Source: G963677085 sp963677085
GTDB lineage: Bacteria; Planctomycetota; Planctomycetia; Pirellulales; Thermoguttaceae
DNA length: 64,000 nt
Reading direction: 5' to 3'
Assembly (NCBI GenBank): GCA_963677085.2
Contig: CAXXFH010000004.1
Location: 186,001 to 250,000, forward strand
Positions 17,510 to 26,849 of this stretch are shown here, one piece after another. A model generated the notes under the pieces. That model ran no database searches and was not told the DNA's origin. It saw nothing but the letters and a program-made list of their open reading frames with translations. Made by a program: the position numbers and the translations under genes. Numbering within the stretch: position 1 is the stretch's first letter; each line of letters starts with the position of its first letter.

Positions 17510-18883
17510 ATGAAGATCGTCGTCTTGAACGGAAGCCCGAAAGGGATGAACAGCGTCACGATGCAGTACGTTCTTTGGCTCAAGAAAAAGCTGCCGCAGC
17601 ACGAGTTCACCATCCTCAACGTCTGCCAAGAGGTCAGGAAGCTGGAAGACGACGAGCAGGCGTTTCAGACAGTCCTTGATTCCGTGGCGACATCGGATGG
17701 CGTGCTTTGGGCGTTTCCGGTCTACTACATGTTGGCGCACGCCCATTACAAGCGGTTTATCGAACTCGTGCTTGCCAGGGACGGCGATGCGTTTAAGGGC
17801 AAATATGCAGCAATATTGACCACTTCGATCCACTTTTTCGACCACACGGCCCACGACTACGTGAACGGCATCTGCGACGACCTGGGAATGAAGTTCGTGG
17901 GGTCATATTCGGCTGCGATGGACGACCTGTTGAAGAAGGAAGAACGAGACCGGCTCCTTCTTTTCGCCGACGGCTTCTTCCATGCCATCGAAAATGGTGT
18001 CGCTACTCCGAGGAAATTTCCACCTGTCGTTCATAATCCACTTGCGTATAACGCCAGTTTGCCTGCCGAAAACTATGATTCCGTCGGTAAGAACATCGTC
18101 ATCGTCAGTGACGCAGACGATCCAACTAGCAATCTTGCCAAGATGGTCAGCCGGTTGCAGGACTGCCTGCAAGTCAAAGCCGCCGTCATCAACTTGCACG
18201 AAATCAACATCAAAGGTGCGTGCCTGGGATGCTGCCAGTGTGGATTAGACAACGTCTGCGTCTATAAGAACGCCGACGACGTATACGAAGTCTACCAAAA
18301 GCTGATGGCGGCTGACGTGGTGATTGTGGCCGGATCGGTTCATGACCGTTGGCTTTCGTCTTGTTGGAAGCTGTTCATGGATCGTGGCTTTTTCATGAAT
18401 CACATCCCGTTATTTTCAGGCAAGCAGATGGGCTGTCTCGTGTCAGGCCCCTTGGGACAACTTGCCACGCTACGGCAGGTCCTCGAAGCCTATGCAGAGG
18501 GTCACGAGGCCAACCTGGTTGACATTGTGGCCGACGAATGTGCCAGTTCGCAGGAGCTAGACCGCCTGCTGGACGGCTTTGCCGGTCGGCTGGTCGATTG
18601 TGCGGCCACTGGCTACGTGCGACCGCCGACTTTCATTAGCGTGGCAGGCCGAAAGCTTATGCGAGACGAGATTTGGGCCGAATTACGCTTTGTCTTCAAA
18701 AAAGACCATCGATATTTCAAGACCCACGGCCTGTACGATTTTCCGAAAAGAAGCCTCAGAACCAGACTTTTCGAGCTGTATATATCCGTGTTGCTCCTGA
18801 TTCCCGCCTTCCGCCGCGAATTCCGCAAACGTATCAAAGAGGAGATGGTCAAACCGTTACAGAAGGTCGTCGAAAAAGCGTGA
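17510..18883 (+). CDS. tandem flavodoxin-like NAD(P)H-dependent FMN oxidoreductase
   Basis: 457 aa from the ATG at 17510, where the flavodoxin fold begins at once (MKIVVLNGSPKGMNSVT; LNGSPKG is the FMN-phosphate loop). The upstream in-frame start would add 20 residues without support. There is a second flavin-reductase-like domain from about residue 200 (GKNIVIVSDADD). It has a Cys cluster, GACLGCCQCGLDNVC, like that of iron-sulfur flavoproteins, and ADVVIVAGSVHDRW. The C-terminus is basic with a hydrophobic stretch (LYISVLLLIPAF). The likely role is reduction of quinones or other acceptors with bound FMN; the partner is unknown. It is isolated between repeat-rich gaps. Confidence 0.75.
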   Translation: MKIVVLNGSPKGMNSVTMQYVLWLKKKLPQHEFTILNVCQEVRKLEDDEQAFQTVLDSVATSDGVLWAFPVYYMLAHAHYKRFIELVLARDGDAFKGKYAAILTTSIHFFDHTAHDYVNGICDDLGMKFVGSYSAAMDDLLKKEERDRLLLFADGFFHAIENGVATPRKFPPVVHNPLAYNASLPAENYDSVGKNIVIVSDADDPTSNLAKMVSRLQDCLQVKAAVINLHEINIKGACLGCCQCGLDNVCVYKNADDVYEVYQKLMAADVVIVAGSVHDRWLSSCWKLFMDRGFFMNHIPLFSGKQMGCLVSGPLGQLATLRQVLEAYAEGHEANLVDIVADECASSQELDRLLDGFAGRLVDCAATGYVRPPTFISVAGRKLMRDEIWAELRFVFKKDHRYFKTHGLYDFPKRSLRTRLFELYISVLLLIPAFRREFRKRIKEEMVKPLQKVVEKA

Positions 18884-19183
18884 CGCTTGACCACTGTAAT
18901 CAGTCTGCCAACGCAACGTAGATGTTCGTCAGCAAGTCTTCGGGCCGGGTTGTTACCGGATCGTTGTCGTACACTTCAAAACACGGAAGCGACCGGCGTT
19001 CCCGCCCGCGCGTCGGCACCCACTCCCGAAACAACTGGTGCTAGCGGGTAGCACCGATGATTTTGCGGAGCAGGCGATATCCTTGTTTTGGCCCGAATCG
19101 CAAAATCGTCGGTGTTGCCGTCGGCAACAAGAGGAATTCCTGACAAAAGACAAGAACCAAAACGGCGGCAGAATGTACGGCCC
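18884..19183. other. 300-base gap with repeat fragments
   Basis: No gene seen. It contains a copy of the GCACCGATGATTTTGCGG repeat (19049-19086) and of a second unit, GTCGGTGTTGCCGTCGGCAA (19109-19142), both found elsewhere in the window. The flanking genes converge here. Confidence 0.6.
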
Positions 19184-20443
19184 TCACGCCTTCAACCCGG
19201 TTAGATCGGCCGCAATCCGCTTGTTCTCTTTGAGTAATCCGTCCATGGTCATCCGGCTACCCCGAGCAGCCGCCTCACGCCCAAGGATGCAGGTCAACGT
19301 GCTGTCGACAGCGCGGGGAACGGTGTTGTTCTCGAACTGGCCAGTAGTGACTGCATTGTAGAACGACGCAATGTTGCGTTGGGCGCCGGCCTTGTAGAGG
19401 TCTACCACTTCGGCGCTGAAAGGTTTTTTGTGCCGGCGGTGGTAGTGCGCGTCGTGCCAATATTGGACAACGGCGTGGCCCACCTGACCGTAGAAACGGC
19501 AGCTCAGTTCACTATCGGCCGCATTCGGCAACCCAACGCCGGAATTCTCGTGGAGCAGTCCATCGGCATATTCGTAGATCACCGAGTTGACATCGGTACT
19601 ATCCCCGTGCGGATCGTCGCGGCAAATCCGCGAATTGCCTACCGCGGCAATCGGACGTTGCCCAAGGACCCAAAGCGCGCCGTCAATCGCGTGAATATCG
19701 AAGATCGTAATGTACCCACCCCCTAACGCAATGTCGTTGTCCCACGTGTTGTTTCGCAGTCGGCTTTCGATGGTGGCCGTCAGCGGTGGATCGACGTGGC
19801 CGCCGAAAACGCCCGTGGTTACGACCTTGGCGAGTTTCCCCATCTCGCCGCCGCGAATCCACTCGGCGACCTCGATGTTCGCCGGATCGGTGGGAATCTG
19901 GAAGTCGACGAAAAGCACTCGCTCCTTTGCCGTCGCTTGCTTGGCCAGTTCCGCGACTTGCAGACAACTGGGTACATCCACTCCGACCGGCTTGGCCATG
20001 TATACATGCACTCCGGCCGCCACCGCCGCACGGGCGTGCTCGGCGAAAAAACACGGCGGCGTCTGCAAGACGATCGCATCCACCCCGCTGTCGATCACCT
20101 TCTGGTAACCCGACAACCCAGAAAACCGACGACGTTTGTCAACCCCCAACGCATCGCCGCACTTGTCGGCCGCCTCTTGAAAATAGTCGGCCACGGCGAG
20201 TATCTCGTAACCACCATGCCCTTGAAACAGCGGGGCGATCCAGCGTCCCCGGCCGCCACAACCGACAAGCCCGATCTTTAGTTTTCGCCTTAGTACTTTC
20301 ACCTCTGACTCCGCCGCGGCAACCAAACCAGCCATCGGTCCCAACAACGGCACAGCGGCGGCCGTGCCCAGCGCACCGCCAAGGAACTGCCGGCGGGAGC
20401 CAATGGTTGTCTCGATACGTGGCAAGGAACGTTCTTCGGACAT
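19184..20443 (-). CDS. Tat-exported Gfo/Idh/MocA family oxidoreductase
   Basis: 419 aa from the ATG at 20443, preceded by AAGGAGAA; a longer in-frame start has no ribosome site. The N-terminus carries a twin-arginine signal (GSRRQFLGGALGTAAAVPLL), so it is folded in the cytoplasm and exported. The Rossmann NAD(P) site is GLVGCGGRGRW, and the second strand motif reads HVYMAKPVG, where most relatives have EKP. The C-terminal domain has GGGYITIFDIHAIDGALWVL, and HDAHYHRR. Secreted members of this family are abundant in planctomycetes and probably act on sugars or polyols; the substrate is not predictable. Confidence 0.88.
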   Translation of the reverse strand: MSEERSLPRIETTIGSRRQFLGGALGTAAAVPLLGPMAGLVAAAESEVKVLRRKLKIGLVGCGGRGRWIAPLFQGHGGYEILAVADYFQEAADKCGDALGVDKRRRFSGLSGYQKVIDSGVDAIVLQTPPCFFAEHARAAVAAGVHVYMAKPVGVDVPSCLQVAELAKQATAKERVLFVDFQIPTDPANIEVAEWIRGGEMGKLAKVVTTGVFGGHVDPPLTATIESRLRNNTWDNDIALGGGYITIFDIHAIDGALWVLGQRPIAAVGNSRICRDDPHGDSTDVNSVIYEYADGLLHENSGVGLPNAADSELSCRFYGQVGHAVVQYWHDAHYHRRHKKPFSAEVVDLYKAGAQRNIASFYNAVTTGQFENNTVPRAVDSTLTCILGREAAARGSRMTMDGLLKENKRIAADLTGLKA

Positions 20444-20898
20444 CGCATTCTCCTTGTTCGCTGGATGTTGGCATTGCTGGACCAAAAGACCGGCAGTACG
20501 CCGTTAACCGACAACCGACGAACGCCAGCGGCTCTCGTCCGCACCCACACGTTTGTCTGAGTATGACAACCCGGGACCGGTCAAGTCTTGTAATTTTTCC
20601 GCACACAGTGGTATTATGTGCGCACGGCAACTGGCACTGAATGACTTGACACGGCTGGCAATGCGATTGCTTCGGCACGGATCTCACGATTGCCGGTGTT
20701 TCTATCGGCAACGAGAGAAGCGTTTAGCACAGAAACCCCAACGCGAATATCCTCCCGTGACTGCGCCGCCCCGACGTTTCCCCGACAACGCCATTTGAGG
20801 CATCAACGCGAATAACGGGAAGGCATTGGGCCACTCGCGTTTGTCACATCCGGCCGCGTGGGATTGGCATTCCACCAGAATTCCGCATGGCCGAGGTA
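20444..20898. other. 455-base gap, no gene seen
   Basis: Upstream of the Gfo/Idh/MocA gene, downstream of the LysE gene. It holds a degraded copy of the 'TTGCCGTCGGCAA' unit (20687-20718) but no credible reading frame. Several short open frames lack ribosome sites and family resemblance. Confidence 0.5.
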
Positions 20899-21519
20899 TT
20901 ATCCTTTTTGAGGAACCAACAACCGCAGGCCAAGAAGCATGAGAACTGAACCGGATCCAATCCTGATTCTTCTTGCGAGATTTTTCCTTGCCCTCAGCCA
21001 GACCCCGACGCCCCCGGCAAACACACCCAGAGTTACAAGGAACACCACTGTCATTGCGGCAAAGACCAAGCCAAGACCGATCATATGAAAGCTCTGATGT
21101 GGGTTGACTTCGCTCACAAATTGCGGAAGAAATGCAACGAAAAACAACGCAACCTTGGGATTCAGGACATTTGACCAGAACCCTTGGATAAAGCATCTCC
21201 TGAGATCGAAGCTGCTTCGACAAGTGACAACTTCAAGTGCTTTCTTGTTCTTAATCATTTGCCAACCAAGGTGCATCAGGTAAACACCGCCCGCTATCTT
21301 GAGCGCCCAAAACATCATCGTGGATGTCCTTAATAGCACAGCAAGGCCCAACGATGCGGTCACGGTATGGACCAGAATCCCTGTCGTCACTCCGATCGCC
21401 GATGCTACCCCAGCCCATTTCCCGTCGGCAATGCCGCGTGTGAGGACGTAGATAAGGTCAGGGCCCGGAGTTACGATGAGTGCAATGGACGCCAATAAAA
21501 ACCAGGGAAGGGATTCCAT
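20899..21519 (-). CDS. LysE/RhtB family amino-acid exporter
   Basis: 206 aa, the usual length for the family. AAGGAG lies seven bases before the ATG. Five to six membrane helices are visible. The family signature is at the start: ALIVTPGPDLIYVLTRGIADG (the PGPDxxYV motif), followed by GVTTGILVHT and KIAGGVYLMHLGWQMIKNKK. It is predicted to export small amino acids or related molecules across the inner membrane by proton exchange. The substrate is not predictable. It lies 69 bases after the end of the TPR gene on the same strand, so the two may be co-transcribed. Confidence 0.9.
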   Translation of the reverse strand: MESLPWFLLASIALIVTPGPDLIYVLTRGIADGKWAGVASAIGVTTGILVHTVTASLGLAVLLRTSTMMFWALKIAGGVYLMHLGWQMIKNKKALEVVTCRSSFDLRRCFIQGFWSNVLNPKVALFFVAFLPQFVSEVNPHQSFHMIGLGLVFAAMTVVFLVTLGVFAGGVGVWLRARKNLARRIRIGSGSVLMLLGLRLLVPQKG

Positions 21520-21588
21520 TTTGTACTCCTTTTTTGTTGGTTGGACGTTGGGTTCAAACTCCGCCTCTCAACACACCGCGTAGCCTCG

Positions 21589-22755
21589 TCACCGGAGTTG
21601 ATTTCGAATCGCTGCCGCCCTTGCCTCGGCGGCGTCGGCTTCCTCGGAACGTTCCAGTTTTCGCAACACCGACGCATAACGATCAAGAATTTTGGCAATC
21701 GTCAGATCCCACGGGCGCAGGCCGCGTTCGTAGACTGTTAGACTATGCCGAAGGTTCGCCTCCGCGATCTCATACTCGTCGTACGCAATGTTCACCTCAG
21801 CCAGATTGGCGAGGCATGCAGCCATAACCGGAGACTGTTGTTGCCTAGACGCCTCGGCCGCGGATATCGCTTGCAGGCATAACGCTTCCGCCTCAGGATA
21901 CCTTTTCTTCGCGATCATTACCAAGGACAACTTTTCCAAACCATTCACATAATCCCCGTGTTTGGTGCCGAAAACCTTCCGAAGTCTATTCAAACAGTCG
22001 CGCAGGATTGGCTCCGCTTCATCGAACTCCTCCGCTTCGAGATGTGCGACAGCGATCCATCTCAACTCGTACGCATAGGCTGGGTGGTCTTCCCCAACAA
22101 TCGCCTTCCAAATGGCCAGGCTACGCAGGAAGTGTTCCTTGGCCTTTGCGATGTTTCCTCGCTTCAGATCGACCGTGCCGAGCTTTTCCGACGCAACGGC
22201 CACGAAACTGCAATTCTCGCCAAAGGCTCCCACAAAACCGTCCAACGCCTTGTCGAACAAATCCTGAGCGTTGTCATAGTCCTCGATGGCCATTCGCTGA
22301 CCGCCCGAGACCAACCTGCGATGCGCCACGAAAAACCGATTCCGTTGTTCTTCGGAAAGCTCCGGCAGTCGCGATAGTTCCGTTAAGTAGACCTGTTCAA
22401 TCTCTGTTCGCCAGTTCGTTTTTCCAACCAGCTCTTCAATCATCGGTACCACTTGACGCTGGGCTTTCAGAACTCCTTCGATATCGCCGTCTTCGAGAGA
22501 CTGGGTAACATTGTTCCACAGGGCTTTTATACCGATCTCCGTTGTTGCTCCATTTGTACAGCGACAGGAAGGCGATTGGTCTTGCGATGGCGTCTCGGCA
22601 CTTTCGGGCGTTCGGTCAGGAGTTGAACCATCCTCGCATGCCGCAGTTGCACAAAGACCGCCAAAGGCTAGAACAATCGCAAGAAGACCTTTCCCAAAAC
22701 CTTCCACGATCTTCAACCGCGACAGGAGAGTCATCACGATCGGTTGGCGTTTCAT
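21589..22755 (-). CDS. exported tetratricopeptide repeat protein (kinesin-light-chain type)
   Basis: 388 aa from the ATG at 22755 (AAAGGA upstream); an upstream in-frame ATG is possible. There is a basic N-terminus, then a hydrophobic signal segment (GLLAIVLAFGGLCATAAC), possibly a lipoprotein signal though the lipobox is poor. Several 42-residue TPR units run from about 140 to 370, such as GNIAKAKEHFLRSLAIWKAI and EFDEAEPILRDCLNRLRKVF. Repeats of this spacing are the TPR_10/TPR_12 type and bind proteins. No enzyme domain is present. The partner is unknown. Confidence 0.8.
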   Translation of the reverse strand: MKRQPIVMTLLSRLKIVEGFGKGLLAIVLAFGGLCATAACEDGSTPDRTPESAETPSQDQSPSCRCTNGATTEIGIKALWNNVTQSLEDGDIEGVLKAQRQVVPMIEELVGKTNWRTEIEQVYLTELSRLPELSEEQRNRFFVAHRRLVSGGQRMAIEDYDNAQDLFDKALDGFVGAFGENCSFVAVASEKLGTVDLKRGNIAKAKEHFLRSLAIWKAIVGEDHPAYAYELRWIAVAHLEAEEFDEAEPILRDCLNRLRKVFGTKHGDYVNGLEKLSLVMIAKKRYPEAEALCLQAISAAEASRQQQSPVMAACLANLAEVNIAYDEYEIAEANLRHSLTVYERGLRPWDLTIAKILDRYASVLRKLERSEEADAAEARAAAIRNQLR

Positions 22756-23252
22756 TGCTTCAATCCTTTCAAGCGGTAATGACATCCTACAAGCAAGAGA
22801 CGCAAGAACGCGGACAACAATGCACTTGGGGTGGCACCGATGATTTTACGGCGCCGGCAATATCCTTGCACAGCCGTTCGCGGTGATTGGTTTTTTTGAC
22901 AGGATAACAGGATCGACGGGATGGTTCGTGACATAGCGCTGCCAATCCTGTTATCCTCTCAAAAAAGCACCCTTTGACGCAGCTATCCTGGCCCCAGTCG
23001 GAGCGGGATTTTCGTCGCCGCGGGTTAGTATAGCCCGAAGTGCAGTAGGACTCCATAAGTGGCAACCCTACAGCTCACTAACGCGCGAACGCATGAATGC
23101 CATTTCATGCTGAACCAAGGCACTTCTGCTTGCCGCAGTGTCCTCTTGCCGATGGTCTTCCGCGAAGCGAAGCTGTTCACGATGCGAAACTGGACTCAGC
23201 CTGTATAATCACCAGGAATGTGGGAAATACCTTTCCTGGCGAGGGCATACAC
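22756..23252. other. 497-base gap with two repeat types
   Basis: Divergent promoters for the TPR and antiporter genes must lie here. It contains a GCACCGATGATTTT repeat (22831-22890) immediately followed by a large dyad with arms TTTTTTGACAGGATAACAGG and its inverse (22892-22967). No gene seen. Confidence 0.6.
22892..22967. repeat. ATCCTGT dyad repeat, copy 1
   Basis: Inverted arms TTTTTTGACAGGATAACAGG and ATCCTGTTATCCTCTCAAAAAA with about 30 bases between. The same arm sequences occur at 63239-63323, and single arms at 16981-16998 and 17412-17437. The poly-T and poly-A ends mean it could serve as a bidirectional terminator. Confidence 0.75.
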
Positions 23253-24593
23253 ATGAAGACAGTAGCAATCTACTCCGGTCTCTTGTTCGTGGGGCTCCTC
23301 GCGTCGCAGGTTCTGCCAGGCATGCTTGGAGAAAACTATGCCGTTATCGGAACGCTTATTCGTGTGCTGACGATGACCGGCCTGGCATTCATCATGATCC
23401 ATGTCGGTTTTGAGTTTCACATCGACAAATCGAACCTCAAGCAGTACGGATGGGACTACATCGTCGCGGTAACGGCTGCTTCATTCCCCTGGATATTCGT
23501 CGCTTTCTATTTCGTGTTCGTGATGCTGCCGGCCGAAGTATGGGGAGAATCCGACGCGTGGAAAGAAACCCTGCTAGCCGGTCGCTTTGCCGCCCCGACA
23601 TCGGCGGGAGTACTTTTCTCCATGCTTGCTGCCGCGGGCCTCAGCGCGACCTGGTTGTTTCGCAAAGCTCGCATCCTTGCAATCTTCGACGACCTCGACA
23701 CCGTCCTGCTAATGATTCCGCTGAAGATGCTGATGGTCGGCTTGGCGTGGCAACTCGGCGCAATCGTGTTTGTGATCACCGTCATGCTTCTTGTTGCGTA
23801 CGTATATCTCCACCGCGTGACAATGCCGGTCACCTGGCGCTGGGTACTCGGGTATTCCTTCGCTATCACGCTTATAAGCGAGTTGATATATGCCGGCTCG
23901 AAGCTGGTCGATTCCTCCGTGCCAATCCATATCGAGGTTCTGTTGCCCGCCTTCATGCTTGGCTGCATCGCCCGTCCCCACGGAGTCGATTCCGACTCCG
24001 CACACTTAGTGGAAACTGCGTTGCACAAGACGCTCGAGCAGCCCGAAGAAAGAAAAGCCGCCACGATCATCTCCGCACTGTTCATGGTGTTCGTGGGTCT
24101 CTCGATGCCCTCGATGTCCGAAGGAGGAGAGGGCGATGTATCCGATCATCAGCACTTGGATTACGCCGGCCATTCCCTGGACGCCGCCGCTCCGTATGCT
24201 GCCGCCGAGGAAATCCGCGCCGAGGCGCTGTCCGAGTCGGAGCGAACCGGGCAGCCAGTCGGGACAATCACCAACTCGCAACCTTCGTTGGGCTGGGGCC
24301 TGATTGCGCTGCACGTCGTGGCAGTGACAATTCTTTCCAATCTCGGCAAGATGTTCCCCGCCTTTTGCTACCGTCGGGAAGCACATTGGCGTCACCGTCT
24401 TGCGGTGGCAATCGGCATGTGGCCGCGTGGCGAAGTGGGAGCCGGGGTGCTTGTGCTGTCGCTGAGCTACGGGATCGGCGGGCCAATCGTCACCGTGGCG
24501 ATGTTGTCGTTAGCCCTGAATCTCGCCCTCACTGGCGTATTCATCGTAATCGTCAAACGACTGCTCAAGGGAGTCGAAGAGCAACCTGCGTAA
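23253..24593 (+). CDS. cation/proton antiporter (CPA2-like membrane protein)
   Basis: 446 aa from the ATG at 23253 (GCGAGG upstream), where the first membrane helix starts; an in-frame start 52 codons upstream adds a soluble stretch. About 11-12 hydrophobic helices are visible, with the order of sodium/hydrogen exchangers: GLAFIMIHVGFEFHIDKSNL, GRFAAPTSAGVLFSMLAAAG, FDDLDTVLLMIPLKMLMV (the Asp-Asp of the ion site region) and a C-terminal GMWPRGEVGAGVLVLSLSYG. A hydrophilic cytoplasmic loop near residues 290-350 is unusual. It is predicted to exchange Na+ or K+ for protons at the inner membrane. Ion choice is not readable. Confidence 0.82.
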   Translation: MKTVAIYSGLLFVGLLASQVLPGMLGENYAVIGTLIRVLTMTGLAFIMIHVGFEFHIDKSNLKQYGWDYIVAVTAASFPWIFVAFYFVFVMLPAEVWGESDAWKETLLAGRFAAPTSAGVLFSMLAAAGLSATWLFRKARILAIFDDLDTVLLMIPLKMLMVGLAWQLGAIVFVITVMLLVAYVYLHRVTMPVTWRWVLGYSFAITLISELIYAGSKLVDSSVPIHIEVLLPAFMLGCIARPHGVDSDSAHLVETALHKTLEQPEERKAATIISALFMVFVGLSMPSMSEGGEGDVSDHQHLDYAGHSLDAAAPYAAAEEIRAEALSESERTGQPVGTITNSQPSLGWGLIALHVVAVTILSNLGKMFPAFCYRREAHWRHRLAVAIGMWPRGEVGAGVLVLSLSYGIGGPIVTVAMLSLALNLALTGVFIVIVKRLLKGVEEQPA

Positions 24594-24632
24594 GTTCCCG
24601 AAACGAAACGCCCCTTCTCCGTTTTGCCACGA

Positions 24633-25514
24633 CTATGTGTCACCTGCGTCGGCCGCAAGGCTTCGCAGCTTCTCTTGGCAGATGACCTCCGTCAATTCCA
24701 GCAGTCGCCGAACGCGGTCGGCGAAATAGTTCAGATCCTCCTCCGACATCTCGTAGGCAGGGTCGTACCGGGCGCCAATGTAGGCGTAGTCGAAACGTTT
24801 GAAACGCTTTCGTTCCGCTTCGGTCGCTTGCGGAAACACCCCTGCCAGGCGACCGTCCTGCTCCTCGGCCATTAGGCCCAACACGCCGAGGTAGTGTTCG
24901 TGAGGGCAGTAGTTGGTCAACACCAGAAGGATCGTTTTGTAGGCCGATTCGACCGATTGATGGAGTTGGAACGCGGCGCCCGTGAAGTCTTTTTCCTCAA
25001 CCCCCACTTCAAAGTATCTATAAAACCTTGTCGATTTCTTGAACCAGTGCTCATAGTACTTCTGCGCAATGTCATGCCGTTGCTCGGGAGTCATTTGCTC
25101 TTCTTCGGCCAGGGCGAAGCTACCAGAGTCGTAAAGCAAACAACCTTCGCGCCGGATATCTTTGAAAAAGTACTGCCCCTCGGCTAATCGACTATTTACG
25201 AAACCGATATCGTGGGCAATGATCCGCACATGGGCGCTGAGGCCCAACCGCCGGCACTCCAGCGCGGCGTCTTCCCAAAGCACCGTGTCGTAGGCGGTCT
25301 CCCCCTGGCAGGTTACCACCAGGATGTCATAGTCTGAGACGTGCCCCGACTTGCGATCCGGCGCCAAATCGGCCGCTTCCTTCCAATCGTTCCGCGCGTA
25401 GGAACCGAACAGAATGACCATCTCCACGTCCTCGCTGGCCGCGCGAATCACCTCGACGACACGAGCGAGTTCGTCCTGTTTACGCTGGGGAAGAAAGACC
25501 GGCAAGTTCTTCAT
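24633..25514 (-). CDS. nucleotidyltransferase-HEPN fusion protein, copy A
   Basis: 293 aa from the ATG at 25514. The N-terminal nucleotidyltransferase domain has VILFGSYARNDW and, after an insertion of about a dozen residues, the catalytic SDYDILVV (Asp-x-Asp). The C-terminal half is helical and HEPN-like (AAFQLHQSVESAYKTILLVL, and DYAYIGARYDPAYEM). The R-x4-6-H motif of toxic HEPN RNases is not present. MNT/HEPN pairs often form toxin-antitoxin-type modules with nucleotide transfer; here both are fused in one chain. It is a tandem near-duplicate of the next gene, with duplicated upstream sequence as well. Confidence 0.82.
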   Translation of the reverse strand: MKNLPVFLPQRKQDELARVVEVIRAASEDVEMVILFGSYARNDWKEAADLAPDRKSGHVSDYDILVVTCQGETAYDTVLWEDAALECRRLGLSAHVRIIAHDIGFVNSRLAEGQYFFKDIRREGCLLYDSGSFALAEEEQMTPEQRHDIAQKYYEHWFKKSTRFYRYFEVGVEEKDFTGAAFQLHQSVESAYKTILLVLTNYCPHEHYLGVLGLMAEEQDGRLAGVFPQATEAERKRFKRFDYAYIGARYDPAYEMSEEDLNYFADRVRRLLELTEVICQEKLRSLAADAGDT

Positions 25515-25642
25515 AAGTCGTCCTGTCTGGGTACACACTTTGTCCGCACGCGCTCTGCAAATCATCGTTCGGTATGCCATCGGAAACAAGAGGATTTCCT
25601 GGTCCGAAACCCCATACAACGAATATCCTTCCGCGACTGCAT

Positions 25643-26542
25643 CTACTCCGCAAAATTGTTGCCGCCACCTGTAGTGTCAGCCGAAAGGCTCCGCAGCTTC
25701 TCTTGGCAGATGACCTCCGTCAGTTCCAGCAGTCGCCGGACGCGGTCGGCGAAATAGTTCAAATCCGCCGCCGACATCTCGTAGGCGGGATCGTAACGGG
25801 CGCCGATGTAGGCGTAGTCGAAACGCTTGAAACGCTTGCGTTCGGCTTCGGTCGCTTGCGGCAATACACCCGTCAGGCGGTCGTCCTGCTCTTCCGCCAT
25901 GAGGCCCAGCACGCCGAGATAGTGTTCGTGAGGGCAGTAGTTGGTCAACACCAGTAGGATCGTCTTGTAGGCCGATTCGACCGATTGATGGAGTTGGAAC
26001 GCGGCGCCCGTGAAGTCCTCGTCCCGAACGTCCATTTCAAAGTGTTTGAAGAACCTTGTCGATCTCTTGAACCAATAATCGTAGTGCCGCCGCGCAACCG
26101 TGTACCGTTGCTCGGCAGTCATTTGCTCTTCTTCGGCCAGGGCAAAGCGGCCCGAGTCGTAGAGCAGACAACCTTCGCGCCGGATGTCGGTGAAAAAGTA
26201 CTGGCCCTCGGCCAGTCGACTGTTGACGAAGCTGATATCGTGGGCAATGATTCGCACATGGGCACTGAGGCCCAACCGTCGGCACTCCAGCGCGGCGTCT
26301 TCCCAAAGCACCGTGTCGTAGGCGGTCTCCCCCTGGCCGGTTACCACCAGGATGTCATAATCCGAGACGTGACCCGACTTGCGGTCCGGCGCCAAATCGG
26401 CCGCTTCCTTCCAATCGTTCCGCGCGTAGGAACCGAACAGAATGACCATTTCCACGTCCTCGCTGGCCGCGCGAATCACCTCGACGACGCGAGCCAGTTC
26501 GTCCTGTTTACGCTGGGGAAGAAAGACCGGCGAATTCTTCAT
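25643..26542 (-). CDS. nucleotidyltransferase-HEPN fusion protein, copy B
   Basis: 299 aa from the ATG at 26542. It is nearly identical to copy A over the first 170 residues (same GSYARNDW and SDYDILVV motifs). It differs most in the middle helices (AEQRYTVARRHYDYWFKRST against the A copy's PEQRHDIAQKYYEHW) and in its last residues (SADTTGGGNNFAE). The shared sequence extends about 60 bases upstream of both starts, so the promoter region was copied too. The spacing of 129 bases between copies and the same strand fit a recent tandem segmental duplication. Function as for copy A. Confidence 0.82.
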   Translation of the reverse strand: MKNSPVFLPQRKQDELARVVEVIRAASEDVEMVILFGSYARNDWKEAADLAPDRKSGHVSDYDILVVTGQGETAYDTVLWEDAALECRRLGLSAHVRIIAHDISFVNSRLAEGQYFFTDIRREGCLLYDSGRFALAEEEQMTAEQRYTVARRHYDYWFKRSTRFFKHFEMDVRDEDFTGAAFQLHQSVESAYKTILLVLTNYCPHEHYLGVLGLMAEEQDDRLTGVLPQATEAERKRFKRFDYAYIGARYDPAYEMSAADLNYFADRVRRLLELTEVICQEKLRSLSADTTGGGNNFAE

Positions 26543-26849
26543 AAGTCGTCCTGCTTGGGTACGCACTTTGTCTGCACAAGTTCTGCAAATCATCGTTCTT
26601 TGGTGGCAACGAATGGCCATTGTTGGGTTTGCTGCGCCGCTTACGGGCGCCGCTGGCCGCTGAGGCGACCAGCCCGGAGAATACACCCCGGGGGGGCAGG
26701 TGCCAGTCGTTTTTATGGATTATTGCACGGTCCGCGCGGGCATGCAAGGACACGCACCCAGCGACCGCCCCAATCATCAATCAGAAATCCCAAATCATAA
26801 ATCGTTTCCGCCCTGTCACTTCAGGCCGAGGCCGTTTAGGATAGAGTCT
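26543..26849. other. 307-base gap with CGCTGGCCGCTGARGCG repeat
   Basis: The right part of the duplicated upstream region of the NTase-HEPN gene (to about 26605), then a GGCGCCGCTGGCCGCTGAGG repeat unit (26645-26675) also found at 32712-32741. No gene seen. Confidence 0.5.

Noticed and set aside
20650..20666. Sigma-54-like sequence TGGCAATGCGATTGCTT
   Set aside because: It has one mismatch from consensus and points right with no plus-strand gene nearby; the next plus-strand gene is over 2.5 kb away.
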